Below are positions 15,574 to 23,163 of a stretch of 42,157 nucleotides of DNA, piece after piece. Under the pieces are notes generated by a model that saw only the letters and a program-made list of their open reading frames with translations, had not been told where the DNA came from and did no database searches. Each line of letters begins with the position of its first letter. Position 1 is the first letter of the stretch. The stretch is from positions 1 through 42,157 of the forward strand of contig BEHN01000022.1 of assembly GCA_002898535.1 (NCBI GenBank), in the 5' to 3' direction. The position numbers and the translations under genes are program-made. The stretch is from a bacterium HR11 (GTDB taxonomy: Bacteria > Acidobacteriota > HRBIN11).

Positions 15574-16320
15574 ATGGAGACGAGGCCTGCCAGCCAAGCG
15601 GTCCTCCGGCGAGTCGGCCTGTTTGAGGGCTTGGACGAGGAGGCCCTCGACCGCATCGCCGAGGTCGGATTCCGTCGGCGGCTGGACGCCGGGGCCTTCC
15701 TGTTCTTTCAGGACACGCCGGCCCGGTCGGCGTACGTCGTCCTTGAAGGCCGCCTGCGAATCGTCCAGGCGACGCCCGAGGGCGAGCGGGTCGTCGTCCG
15801 ATACATGCAGGCCGGGGACGTCGTCGGCCTCATCGCCGCCCTGGGGGATATGGAGTACCCGGTCACGGCGGAGGTCGCCGAGGACGGGACCGTCGTCCTC
15901 GGCTGGTCGGGCGAGACGCTTCGGTCGCTCATGGAGACGTACCCCCGCTTGGCCCTCAACGCCATGACGCACATGGCCGGCATGGTCCGGGACCTCCTCC
16001 GGCGCGTGCGGGAGCTTTCGACCGAGCGGGTCGAACGGCGGATCGCCCGGACGCTCCTCCGGCTGGCCCGGCACGCCGGCCGGCGCGTCGAGGCCGGCGT
16101 CGAGATCGCCTTTCCCATCACCCGGGAGGAGATCGCCCAGATGGCCGGGACGACCCTCTACACCGTCAGCCGGACGTTGAGTCGATGGGAACGGGAGGGC
16201 CTGCTGGAGACCGGCCGGGAGCACATCGTCATCCGGGCGACCCACGCCCTGGTCGCCATCGCCGACGACCTGCCGCCAACTCGGGGTCCTTCCCCGCCGT
16301 CCGCCCCCCTTCCCGAATGA
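15574..16320 (+). CDS. Crp/Fnr-family regulator without iron-sulphur cysteines (Dnr-like)
   Basis: A 248-residue regulator with an N-terminal cyclic-nucleotide-binding-like beta roll (LFEGLDEEALDRIA, then LRIVQATPEGERVVVRYMQAGD), a long dimer helix and a C-terminal winged helix (ITREEIAQMAGTTLYTVSRTL). There is no cysteine at all, so it cannot carry an Fnr-type [4Fe-4S] cluster; Dnr/NnrR regulators, which sense NO through haem, also lack it. The recognition helix has YTVSR where Fnr has ETISR, which keeps the Ser-Arg pair. ATG 15574 has GGAGGG upstream; an ATG at 15541 overlaps the TATAAT box. The flanking genes point to nitrogen-oxide or oxygen signals. Confidence 0.85.
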   Translation: METRPASQAVLRRVGLFEGLDEEALDRIAEVGFRRRLDAGAFLFFQDTPARSAYVVLEGRLRIVQATPEGERVVVRYMQAGDVVGLIAALGDMEYPVTAEVAEDGTVVLGWSGETLRSLMETYPRLALNAMTHMAGMVRDLLRRVRELSTERVERRIARTLLRLARHAGRRVEAGVEIAFPITREEIAQMAGTTLYTVSRTLSRWEREGLLETGREHIVIRATHALVAIADDLPPTRGPSPPSAPLPE

Positions 16321-16450
16321 CCCGCCGGCGAATCCTGCGGGTGGCCGGGTGACCTGTCTGCCATTGCCGTAGAGTCCGTTGGCGGCCGACCCCCAGGACT
16401 CGGCCCATTTGCGGTTGCGCAAAGACGGCCTTCTCTTAGGGGGATATCCT

Positions 16451-16700
16451 TGGATAGAGCCGTTGGGTTCGTGAAAGGGGGTCCGGTCCGGCGAATGGCG
16501 AGTAGCGAATGGCGAGTAGAGCGTATTTCAAAAACTCCATTCCGCCGCTGAGACGCCGAGAACGCAGGGAAAAATCGAAGAAGAACCTTCATCCTCTGCA
16601 CCTCGGCGGTGAGTTTTGAAACAGGCTCTGGCGAATGGCAAATGGGGACTGTTCGCCTTTCGCCTTTTTCCACGGCCCGAAAGAGACGGTTTTTCAAGAC
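16451..16700. mobile_element. MITE-like element, copy F (rearranged)
   Basis: The left end ATAGAGCCGTTGGGTTCGTG is at 16453-16473. GGCGAAT heptads follow, then the inverted CGCAGAGG hairpin, then ACGGTTTTTCAAGAC near 16686-16700, an inner motif rather than a proper right end. The 16321-16718 gap has no gene. Confidence 0.55.
16522..16624. repeat. CGCAGAGG-type hairpin repeat, copy 2 (inverted)
   Basis: The reverse complement matches 2521-2630 nearly end to end, including TTTCAAAAC, the CGCTGAG and GCAGAGG units, the CTTCTTCGAT loop and TTTTTGAAATA. GGCGAAT heptads flank both sides here. Confidence 0.88.
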
Positions 16701-16718
16701 GAAAGAGGAGTCGAGGCG

Positions 16719-16943
16719 GTGAGAGTTTCTGAGACGATGAGTGTAGCCGACATCCTGGGACAGTGGCCCGAGACAGCTCGGGTCTTCATCCGACGGGGGA
16801 TGGCCTGCGTCGGCTGTGCGATGGCGCCCTTCGAGACGCTGGCCCAGGCCGCCAACTACTACGGCATCCCGCCGGACGTCTTATGGGCAGAGGTCGAGTC
16901 AGTCGTCGCCCCGTCCGCAGGGGCCGACCCCCCTAACGCCTGA
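16719..16943 (+). CDS. DUF1858 (hybrid-cluster-associated) small protein
   Basis: A 74-residue protein starting at GTG 16719, with AGAGGAG 8 nt upstream. The body SVADILGQWPETARVFIRRGMACVGCAMAPFETLAQAANYYGI (quoted in parts: ILGQWPETARVF, GMACVGC, TLAQAANYYGI) is DUF1858, a domain often linked to hybrid-cluster proteins and to hemerythrin/DUF2249 genes. Its C-x2-C pair could bind metal or a sulphur species. It lies 31 nt upstream of the hemerythrin-DUF2249 gene. The open frame extends to 16635 but that part is repeat DNA. Confidence 0.85.
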   Translation: MRVSETMSVADILGQWPETARVFIRRGMACVGCAMAPFETLAQAANYYGIPPDVLWAEVESVVAPSAGADPPNA

Positions 16944-16974
16944 CGCCGAATTCCGCCTCTCCGGAGGTACGGTC

Positions 16975-17694
16975 ATGAGCCAAGCCATCGAGGCCATCCG
17001 GAAGCATCACCGGAAGATTCTGGAGACCTTTCAGGGTCATCTGCAGACGCTTCGCCGGCGGCCCGAGTCGGAATCCTTGGGGGCGCTCCTCCACTTCCTC
17101 AAGACGGAGCTCCTGCCTCACGCCGTCGGCGAGGAGCGGGCCCTGTATCCGGCCGTCGAGGGTCTCCTGAAAGCATGGGGCCAGGCGACGGCGACGATGA
17201 TCGTGGACCACGAGTTCATCCGCCGGTCCATCCAGGCCCTCGAGGCCCTGGCGGAACGGCTCCGCACGACTTCGGACGTCGCCGCCCTGTGGGGCGAGGT
17301 CGAGACCCAGCTCCTTCAGCTGAGCGCCGTCCTGCGGCTCCACCTGGAAAAAGAAGAACGGGTCTATCTGCCCCTGGTCGAGCGGCATTTGTCCGAGTCG
17401 GTCCAGCGGTCCATCCTGGACCGGATGCACGAGGTCGGCCCGGCCGACGTCGAGGCGGCGGGGAGCGTCCTCGACGTGCGGTATATGCCGCCGCCTGAGC
17501 GGCATCCCCGGATTTTCGAGACCTTCGACCGACTGGCGCCGGGGGCCTCGTTCATCCTCGTCAACGACCACGACCCAAAACCGCTGTATTACGAATTCCT
17601 CCACGAACGGACGGGCCAGTTTGCCTGGGAATACCTGGAGTCGGGTCCCCAGGTCTGGCGGGTCCGCATCACGAAGGTCGCCCCCCAGGGGTGA
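16975..17694 (+). CDS. Hemerythrin - DUF2249 fusion protein
   Basis: A 239-residue protein. Residues 1-150 are a hemerythrin domain with HHRKILETF, HAVGEERALYP, HEFIRRSI and HLEKEERVYLPLV. Residues about 165-235 are DUF2249 with LDVRYMPPPERHPRIFETF, VNDHDPKPLYYEF and WEYLESGPQVWRVRI. This fusion is widespread next to NO-responsive genes; DUF2249 is believed to act as a redox or NO-related module but its reaction is not established. GGAGGT lies 6 nt before ATG 16975. Confidence 0.9.
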   Translation: MSQAIEAIRKHHRKILETFQGHLQTLRRRPESESLGALLHFLKTELLPHAVGEERALYPAVEGLLKAWGQATATMIVDHEFIRRSIQALEALAERLRTTSDVAALWGEVETQLLQLSAVLRLHLEKEERVYLPLVERHLSESVQRSILDRMHEVGPADVEAAGSVLDVRYMPPPERHPRIFETFDRLAPGASFILVNDHDPKPLYYEFLHERTGQFAWEYLESGPQVWRVRITKVAPQG

Positions 17695-17712
17695 ACGGTC
17701 GGGGTCGGGACG

Positions 17713-18213
17713 ATGCGGGTCGTGTTCGTGTGGCTTCACGTCGTGGCGGCCGCCGTATGGCTCGGGAGCCTGGTCTTTCTGGCCCTGGGCGTCCTGCCCG
17801 TCCTGCGGCGGCCTGAATATCGGACCGTGTATGGGCCTATCCTGCACGCCGTCGGCCTCCGGTACCGGTGGATCGGATGGGCGGCCCTGGGCGTCCTGGT
17901 CCTGACGGGTTTGCACAACCTGGCCGCCCTGGGCTTCGGATGGTCCCACGTCGTCTCGGGTCAGCTATGGGCGGGGCCCTTTGGTCGGGCCCTGGCCTGG
18001 AAGTTGGGCCTGGTCGGGGTCATCGTCGGGCTGAACCTGGTCCATGACCTGTGGCTGGGGCCTCGGGTGACCCGTCGATGGCAGGCGAATCCGGACGACC
18101 CGTCGCTCCGGTGGGTCCGGCCGGCGGCCGCCTGGATCGGGCGTCTGGTCGTGATCCTGACCCTCATCGTCTTTTATCTGGGCGTGACGCTGACGCGCGG
18201 AGGCCTGTCATGA
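17713..18213 (+). CDS. CopD-like four-helix membrane protein
   Basis: A 166-residue protein with four membrane helices. His residues occur at helix ends: FVWLHVVAAAVWLGS, LTGLHNLAALG and VHDLWLGPRV, the pattern of CopD/DUF4149-like small proteins that may bind haem or copper. It starts 18 nt after the hemerythrin-DUF2249 gene and overlaps the next start by 4 nt (ATGA), so it is in one operon with both. The copper link is only by family name. Confidence 0.75.
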   Translation: MRVVFVWLHVVAAAVWLGSLVFLALGVLPVLRRPEYRTVYGPILHAVGLRYRWIGWAALGVLVLTGLHNLAALGFGWSHVVSGQLWAGPFGRALAWKLGLVGVIVGLNLVHDLWLGPRVTRRWQANPDDPSLRWVRPAAAWIGRLVVILTLIVFYLGVTLTRGGLS

Positions 18214-19388
18214 AATCCGCCGCTGAAGCGACCGGGGCGACCGCCCCCTTTTTCGCCATGCCCTCTCTTCGGGCGCCGACGCCCGTCCTGCGGGCGGCCA
18301 TGATGGTCGGGGTGGCCTGCTTTTTAGGGGCCGTCCTGACGGGCATCTGGCGGCTGGCGGCGACGCGGGGCTTTCCGGTCCCGCCGGTCCCGGCCGCCTG
18401 GCCGCCGCACGGGCACTGGATGGTCGGCGGCTTTCTGGCCGTCCTGATCATGGTCGAGCGGATGACGGCCCTCCCGCCGGGCTGGCTGGCGTGGGTCCCC
18501 TTCGTGTACGCCTTCGGGACCTTGACCGTTCACATGGGTTGGGCCGTCGCCCGGGGCGCCGTGATCTTGGGACTTCTGGGCTGGACCGTCCATCGGCTAC
18601 GGGCAGTCCGGGTATACCGGGCGTCGGAAAAGCCCCTGATCGAGGTCGCCGCCCTGGGGCTTCTGACGTTGGCGGTTACCCAACCGGGGGGTCTGGTCGG
18701 CCGGCCCGACGCGGCCCTGGCGGGCCTGGGGGCCATCGCCAGCGTCATCGCCGTCGAGCGGCTGGAGCTCCTCCTGCGGGGACGCACGCTCGGACCCCGG
18801 CTCGCGTGGGCGGGCCTGCTGGGCTGGATGGCCCTGCTGGCCGGTTCGGTCCTGTGGGGTCCCCTGCCGCTTCCGCTCCTGGGCTGGGCGACAGCCTTGG
18901 CGATGGGGGCCGTCCTGACCCACGATGCGGCCGTCCGGGCGGCCGTGCGGGTCTTCCGGGGCGGGGCCGGTCCGGCGACCGGGGGCCTGCCGCCGCTTTA
19001 CGGGTTTCTGACGAAGGCCCTCCTGGGGGCCTACGCGTGGATAGGCCTTGGGGCAGCTCTCATCGTCGGATGGGACGCCCTGCCGCCGGCGACGGCCAAG
19101 GACATGGTCTATCATGCGGTCGGCCTGGGCTTCATCTTTACGATGATCCTGGCGCATGCCCCCGTCATCCTGCCGGCCGTCTTCGGGGGTGCTCCGGTCC
19201 GCCGGGCGCCGGTCGCCCTCTTCTGGCTGTTTCAGACGACGACGGTCCTTCGCCTCGTCGGGGACGCCGCCGTCGCGAAGGCGCCCGTCCTGTGGGCCTG
19301 GACGGGATGGCCGACGGGCCTCCTCCACACGATTCTCTTCGGCCTCTACATGGCGGCCCTCGTCCGGCAGGCCCGCCGTCGGTGTTAG
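18210..19388 (+). CDS. Second NnrS-like membrane protein
   Basis: A 392-residue protein with about 11-12 helices. HGHWMVGGFLAVLIMVERM and the later HAVGLGFIFTMILAHAPVILP resemble the two His-rich helices of NnrS proteins. It is shorter than the copy at 11133-12533 and only distantly similar to it. ATG 18210 overlaps the CopD-like stop; the open frame reaching back to 18051 is an out-of-frame reading of that gene. The stop codon lies in the first units of a heptad hairpin. Role in NO handling is inferred from family and neighbours. Confidence 0.75.
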   Translation: MKSAAEATGATAPFFAMPSLRAPTPVLRAAMMVGVACFLGAVLTGIWRLAATRGFPVPPVPAAWPPHGHWMVGGFLAVLIMVERMTALPPGWLAWVPFVYAFGTLTVHMGWAVARGAVILGLLGWTVHRLRAVRVYRASEKPLIEVAALGLLTLAVTQPGGLVGRPDAALAGLGAIASVIAVERLELLLRGRTLGPRLAWAGLLGWMALLAGSVLWGPLPLPLLGWATALAMGAVLTHDAAVRAAVRVFRGGAGPATGGLPPLYGFLTKALLGAYAWIGLGAALIVGWDALPPATAKDMVYHAVGLGFIFTMILAHAPVILPAVFGGAPVRRAPVALFWLFQTTTVLRLVGDAAVAKAPVLWAWTGWPTGLLHTILFGLYMAALVRQARRRC

Positions 19389-19437
19389 GTGCCGGGTGTC
19401 AGGCCCTTCCGGAAGCCTGATACCTACCGTCCGGTGC
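19383..19437. repeat. Heptad hairpin over the stop codon of the NnrS-like gene
   Basis: GGTGTTAGGTGCCGGGTGTC on the left pairs imperfectly with GCCTGATACCTACCGTCCGG on the right. The TAG stop of the upstream gene is inside the left arm. It may end transcription. Confidence 0.65.
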
Positions 19438-19493
19438 TAAATCCCTTCCCTGTAACCTCAGTCGGCCCCAGCCATCTAAAACTATCGAAATGC

Positions 19494-19704
19494 ACAGACC
19501 CGTCCGGTTCGTGAAAATCCGTATGGATCCAGCCTTTCCGGCCCTTCGGGGCGGACGGTTTTTTTGAAGGGACGGAGTAGCTCGGGATCATCCTTACACC
19601 GTCACTTCATCCCTCCGTCCCTCCGTTACTTTGAAACATCGTGCTTCCCGGGCGTCGGGAAAGGCCGTTCCGACGCCATTCTCACGGACTGAACCTTCTG
19701 CTAA
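19494..19704. mobile_element. MITE-like element, copy G (211 bp)
   Basis: The left end CGTCCGGTTCGTGAAAATCC is followed by a CCC-TTC-GGG hairpin and GGTTTTTTTGAAG. The right end TTTGAAACATCGTGCTTCCC runs to CCTTCTGCTAA. The interior has CCTCCGT units. The right terminus abuts and helps form the AAGGAGG ribosome-binding site of the next gene. Confidence 0.78.
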
Positions 19705-19715
19705 GGAGGTCGGCC

Positions 19716-19919
19716 ATGACGTGCAACGTCGGCGGCGTAGAACGCGTGATTCGCATCCTCATCGGTATCGGGCTTTTCCTGTTGGCCTTTCTGGCCCTGG
19801 ATGGGACGGCCCGATGGGTCGTGGGCGCCATCGCCCTGGTACCGCTCGCGACGGGCATCGCGAAGTTCTGCCCCCTGTGGGCCGTCCTGGGCATCAACAC
19901 GTGCCGGGTGAAGGGTTGA
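19716..19919 (+). CDS. DUF2892 small membrane protein
   Basis: A 67-residue protein with MTCNVGGVERVIRILIGIG at the N-terminus and two hydrophobic helices, typical of DUF2892 (the membrane part also found in YgaP-like rhodanese proteins). Cysteines occur at positions 3, about 50 and about 61 (KFCPLW, NTCRVKG), so it may act in sulphur or metal redox at the membrane. AAGGAGG lies 6 nt before the ATG. Mobile element copy G is directly upstream. Function uncertain. Confidence 0.85.
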   Translation: MTCNVGGVERVIRILIGIGLFLLAFLALDGTARWVVGAIALVPLATGIAKFCPLWAVLGINTCRVKG

Positions 19920-19920
19920 T

Positions 19921-19977
19921 TCGGTCTTGGGTGTTGGGTGAACTACCCGACTCAACACCCGCATCTAAGACCCGACG
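19921..19977. repeat. Heptad hairpin, GGGTGTT type
   Basis: GGTCTTGGGTGTTGGGTG pairs imperfectly with CAACACCCGCATCTAAGACC. It starts right after the DUF2892 stop. Confidence 0.75.
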
Positions 19978-20006
19978 CTGGTATCTTGGGCCGATGGGCC
20001 CCCTTC

Positions 20007-20074
20007 GCTCATATCAGCTCATGGGTCATGGCTCATAGTTCATGGGCCCATGACCCATGAGCCACGAGCCATGG
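20007..20074. repeat. Heptad hairpin, ATGGGTC/ATGACCC type
   Basis: The left arm GCTCATGGGTCATGGCTCAT and right arm ATGACCCATGAGCCACGAGC are complementary around a GGGCCC centre. Same unit type as 6444 and 7368. Confidence 0.85.
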
Positions 20075-20098
20075 GTCGATTTCACCGGGACCCTCTTG

Positions 20099-20234
20099 AC
20101 ATAGCCGTTCGGTTCGTGAAAACCCGCATGGATGCGGCTTTTCCGGCCCTTCGGGGCGGACGGTTTTTTGAAGGGACGGGCCGGGCATTGGAAAAGGCTG
20201 TTTTGGCGCTATTCTCCCGAACCGAACGGTCCTG
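20099..20234. mobile_element. MITE-like element, copy H (shortest, 136 bp)
   Basis: The two inverted ends are nearly back to back: ATAGCCGTTCGGTTCGTG on the left and CTCCCGAACCGAACGG on the right, with almost no interior. This copy shows that the heptad hairpin is not an essential part of the element. Confidence 0.8.
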
Positions 20235-20253
20235 AGAAGGTGGGTATCGGGCC

Positions 20254-20901
20254 GTGCATCCCTTCGATGTGTGGGCTTTCCGATATGACGAATGGTACGA
20301 CCGGCCCTTTGGGCGGTCGGCTTACGTCGCCGAAGTCGCTTGTCTTCAACGCCTGAAGCCGACGTTTCAGCGGGGCCTGGAGGTCGGCGTCGGGACGGGG
20401 CGGTTTGCCTCGATGTTGGGTGTCGCCTTCGGTTTAGACCCTTCGCAGGTGGAACTCCGTATCGCCCGAGCTCGGGGCGTTCAACCCGTCCAAGGCGTCG
20501 GCGAGGCGCTTCCTTTCTTGGCCGAGAGCTTCGACTTGGTCCTGATCGTCGTGACCCTCTGCTTTGTCGAGGACCCCGTCCGGGTCCTGTTGGAGTCGGT
20601 CCGGGTCTTAACGCCCGGCGGCCACGTCTTGCTGGGCCTCATCTTGCAGGACAGTCCCTGGGCTGAATTCTATCAGACGAAGGCCCGCCAGGGACATCCG
20701 ATTTACCGGCTGGCCCGGTTTTATTCCTTTGAGCAAGTCGTGAGTTGGCTGGAGGCGGCGGGTCTGCGCGTCGAGGGGGTCGCTTCCACGCTTTTCGAGC
20801 CGCCGCAAGACATCGAGCCGATTCGGAACCTCGAGATCCGGGACGGCTTCTGGCCGGCGGCCGGGTTCACGTGCATCCGGGCCGGGAAAATCCGGGGGTG
20901 A
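20254..20901 (+). CDS. Class I SAM-dependent methyltransferase
   Basis: A 215-residue protein with motif I LEVGVGTGRFASML, an acidic FGLDPSQVEL after strand 2, ESFDLVLIVVTLCFVEDP as motif II region and LLGLILQDSPWAEFY. It belongs to the Methyltransf_11-like group whose substrates vary widely. The start is GTG 20254 with MHPFDVWAFRYDEWYD, a beginning common in this group; no strong ribosome-binding site precedes it. It stands alone between mobile element copy H and the tol operon promoter. Confidence 0.85.
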   Translation: MHPFDVWAFRYDEWYDRPFGRSAYVAEVACLQRLKPTFQRGLEVGVGTGRFASMLGVAFGLDPSQVELRIARARGVQPVQGVGEALPFLAESFDLVLIVVTLCFVEDPVRVLLESVRVLTPGGHVLLGLILQDSPWAEFYQTKARQGHPIYRLARFYSFEQVVSWLEAAGLRVEGVASTLFEPPQDIEPIRNLEIRDGFWPAAGFTCIRAGKIRG

Positions 20902-20914
20902 ATCCCGCTTCTGA

Positions 20915-20964
20915 TAATGCAAAGCGCAAAGAGTGCCGGGCCAAGGGCCCTATGCGCTTTGCCC
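20915..20964. repeat. Heptad hairpin, GCAAAGC type
   Basis: ATGCAAAGCGCAAAGAG and CTATGCGCTTTGCCCT are complementary, with a GGCC-rich loop, downstream of the methyltransferase. Confidence 0.65.
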
Positions 20965-21017
20965 TCGGTCCTCACCGTCTTCTCCCCAGACGGAGGCGGG
21001 TCGGGTGAGCCCCGTCC

Positions 21018-21046
21018 TTGACGGGCATTCGGAAGGATGGGATACT
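21018..21046 (+). promoter_or_regulatory. Predicted sigma-70 type promoter of the tol-pal operon
   Basis: TTGACG (21018-21023), a 17-bp spacer and GATACT (21041-21046). The predicted start is near 21053, about 58 nt before the first gene. Confidence 0.55.
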
Positions 21047-21110
21047 ACTGGAGGGGTACCTGTGTTCCGAGCGAGACTTTTCGGCCCCCGGCCGGCCGCG
21101 GGAGGTGCCG

Positions 21111-21824
21111 ATGGGTCGGAAGCATCTGACTCGCAAGCAGATCAAGCACTATGAAGAACCGACCTTCAGGTTCTTGCGTCTAATCCTTACGGGGTGGCAG
21201 ACCCATCCGGGATGGTGGTGGATGACCCTGGCCCTGGCCATCGGCGCCGTCTTTACATGGATCGTCTGGAACCAACGGATGGAGCGTCAGGCCCGTCCGA
21301 TGGTCGACCGTACGATTCAGGCCGCCCAGGACTTGCTGAACGACCCCCCGGCGGACCCCAAGGTTTATCAGGAACGTTTAGAAGCCGTCACGCGGGACCT
21401 CGAACGGTTCTTGCAGGAATTCCAGGACTCCCATCTCCAGACATACGGCGCATATTACTTGGCCAGTCTGTACCTCCAGACGGACCGCATGGCCGAGGCC
21501 CATCGCCTGTTCGAGTCGATCCGGTCGGCGACCGAGCCTATCGGTTCTCTGGCTCAACTGGGCTATGCCCAAAGCCTGGCCGGCCTGAACCGCTACGGGG
21601 AGGCCTTAGAGGAGCTCCGGCGGCTGGAGCAGAGGAAGCCCCGGGCCGTCCATGACGATTACATCCTGTACCTGCGCGCTCGCTGGCTCCTGGCGCAGGG
21701 TCAACGGGAGGCCGCCCGTCAGACGCTCGAACAGTTGGTCCAGAAGTACGGCGGGTCGCCCCTGACGGCCGAGGCCCAGCGGCTCCTGGGTCGCCTGACC
21801 CCTACGGCGGAGACTTCCTCATGA
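21111..21824 (+). CDS. Membrane-anchored TPR protein leading the tol-pal operon
   Basis: A 237-residue protein: a basic cytoplasmic N-terminus (GRKHLTRKQIKHYEEP), one membrane helix at about 36-55, then helical hairpins at 60-230 with TPR-like spacing (YLASLYLQTDRMAEAHRLFE, YLRARWLLAQGQREAARQTL). It resembles YfgM/CpoB-type envelope proteins. In most genomes cpoB ends the tol operon; here a TPR gene opens it. ATG 21111 has GGAGG upstream; the frame is open from 21018 but lies in the promoter. Its stop overlaps the tolQ ATG. Confidence 0.8.
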   Translation: MGRKHLTRKQIKHYEEPTFRFLRLILTGWQTHPGWWWMTLALAIGAVFTWIVWNQRMERQARPMVDRTIQAAQDLLNDPPADPKVYQERLEAVTRDLERFLQEFQDSHLQTYGAYYLASLYLQTDRMAEAHRLFESIRSATEPIGSLAQLGYAQSLAGLNRYGEALEELRRLEQRKPRAVHDDYILYLRARWLLAQGQREAARQTLEQLVQKYGGSPLTAEAQRLLGRLTPTAETSS

Positions 21825-22609
21825 TGGTCTGGACCATCCTGATGACGCTCCAGGCGGCCCAGCCTCCGCCGGGGGCCGGAGTCGACCTGTGGGCCATCCT
21901 CATGCGGGCGTCCTGGGTCTCGAAGGGCGTCCTCCTGATCCTCCTCGTCTTCTCGCTGGTCTCCTGGGCCATCATCATCGGGAAGGCCTTCGTGTGGTGG
22001 CGTCTGAACCGGCTGGACGACCGGTTCGTCCGGCTGTTCCATCGGACGAATGACCCGGAGGTCCTCTATCGGGAGGCCTACCACGCCAAGGCCAGCGGGT
22101 ACGCCCGGGTCTTCGTCCAACTGTTTCAACAGCGGCGGGCCTGGGCCCAGGCCTTTTCGGACCGGCCCGTCGACTGGCGACGAGAGTTGGAACCGGCCGT
22201 CGAGCGCACGGCCAACGAGGTCCTGGAGGACCTGGAGCGACAGTTGGGCTTCCTGGCGACGACGGCCGGCGTGGCCCCCTTCGTCGGCCTCTTCGGGACC
22301 GTCCTGGGCATCATCGCGGCCTTTGAATCCATCGGCCGCTACCGCACGGCCGACCTGTCGGTCGTCGCCCCGGGGATCGCCGAGGCCCTGGTCGCCACGG
22401 CGATGGGTCTGGCGGCGGCCATCCCGGCCCTCATCGGGTATAACGTCTTTGTTCAGAAAAACCGCCGATACCGGACAGAGCTCCGGGACTTCGGGTCCTA
22501 CGTCCTGGACCAGTGGGTCTTTCAGCAACGGTTGGCCGAGACGGCCCCGCCGCCGTCCAAGGCGGCCGAGGCCCGCGTCGCCGAGCGGCCCCTCCGGTCA
22601 CCGGGGTAA
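21821..22609 (+). CDS. tolQ: TolQ/ExbB-type proton channel subunit
   Basis: A 262-residue inner-membrane protein with three helices: 33-55 (GVLLILLVFSLVSWAIII), about 150-175 (TTAGVAPFVGLFGTVLGIIAAF) and about 185-210 (IAEALVATAMGLAAAIPAL). The APFVGLFGTVLGI and ALVATAMGLAAAIPA motifs are those of TolQ/ExbB. With TolR it forms the ion-driven motor that energises TolA. ATG 21821 overlaps the TPR gene stop. Confidence 0.95.
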   Translation: MMVWTILMTLQAAQPPPGAGVDLWAILMRASWVSKGVLLILLVFSLVSWAIIIGKAFVWWRLNRLDDRFVRLFHRTNDPEVLYREAYHAKASGYARVFVQLFQQRRAWAQAFSDRPVDWRRELEPAVERTANEVLEDLERQLGFLATTAGVAPFVGLFGTVLGIIAAFESIGRYRTADLSVVAPGIAEALVATAMGLAAAIPALIGYNVFVQKNRRYRTELRDFGSYVLDQWVFQQRLAETAPPPSKAAEARVAERPLRSPG

Positions 22610-22615
22610 TATTCG

Positions 22616-22722
22616 CTGTTGGGTGTTGAGACAGGCCACAGACCACGGACTATAGACCACAGACCTGTCTCATAAGGTCTGTGGTCTATGGTCTGTAGTC
22701 TCTTGGGACCCAACACCGATTT
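22616..22722. repeat. Nested heptad hairpin between tolQ and tolR
   Basis: The outer arms are TTGGGTGTTGAG (22619) and GGGACCCAACACCG (22705). Nested inside is a GGTCTAT-type hairpin with ACCACAG, ACCACGG, ACTATAG, ACCACAG on the left and GGTCTGT, GGTCTAT, GGTCTGT on the right. It sits inside an operon that is otherwise tightly coupled. Confidence 0.88.
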
Positions 22723-22737
22723 CCCGTCGGAGGACGA

Positions 22738-23163
22738 ATGCCGCAGATTCGGCCGCCTCGGGACGAAGACGACGTCTTGGCGGACATCAATGTCATCCCC
22801 CTGGTGGACGTCGTCCTGGTCCTGCTCATCATCTTCATGCTGACGGCGCCCCTGCTTCAGCGGACCATCGACGTCCAGCTCCCCCGGGCCCGCTCGGCGA
22901 GCCTGACTCAGGAAGAGCGGATGGTCGTGTCGATCACGCGGGAGGGCCTGTACTACTTTGACCGCTTTCCCGTGGCGGCCGAACAGCTGGAGGACTTCAT
23001 CCGGCAGGGAGCCCCGACGTGGAAGGACCGGTCCGTCTACGTGCGGGCCGATGCGGCCGTCCCGTACGAGCGGGTCATCCAGCTCCTGGACGCCTTGCGG
23101 CGGTACGGCATCACGCGGGTCGGCTTGCTGACGCGACCGTGGACGCCTGAGAGAAAGCCATGA
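22738..23163 (+). CDS. tolR: TolR/ExbD-type proton channel subunit
   Basis: A 141-residue protein with one membrane helix at about 20-38. The helix carries the ion-channel Asp in INVIPLVDVVLVLLIIFM. The periplasmic domain follows. GGAGG precedes ATG 22738. It ends in an ATGA overlap with the tolA/tonB-like gene. Confidence 0.95.
   Translation: MPQIRPPRDEDDVLADINVIPLVDVVLVLLIIFMLTAPLLQRTIDVQLPRARSASLTQEERMVVSITREGLYYFDRFPVAAEQLEDFIRQGAPTWKDRSVYVRADAAVPYERVIQLLDALRRYGITRVGLLTRPWTPERKP

Noticed and set aside
14638-16422. A 594-codon minus-strand open frame ending in hemerythrin
   Set aside because: The hemerythrin start at 15072 has a strong ribosome-binding site; the upstream part is antisense to the Crp/Fnr gene and other genes.
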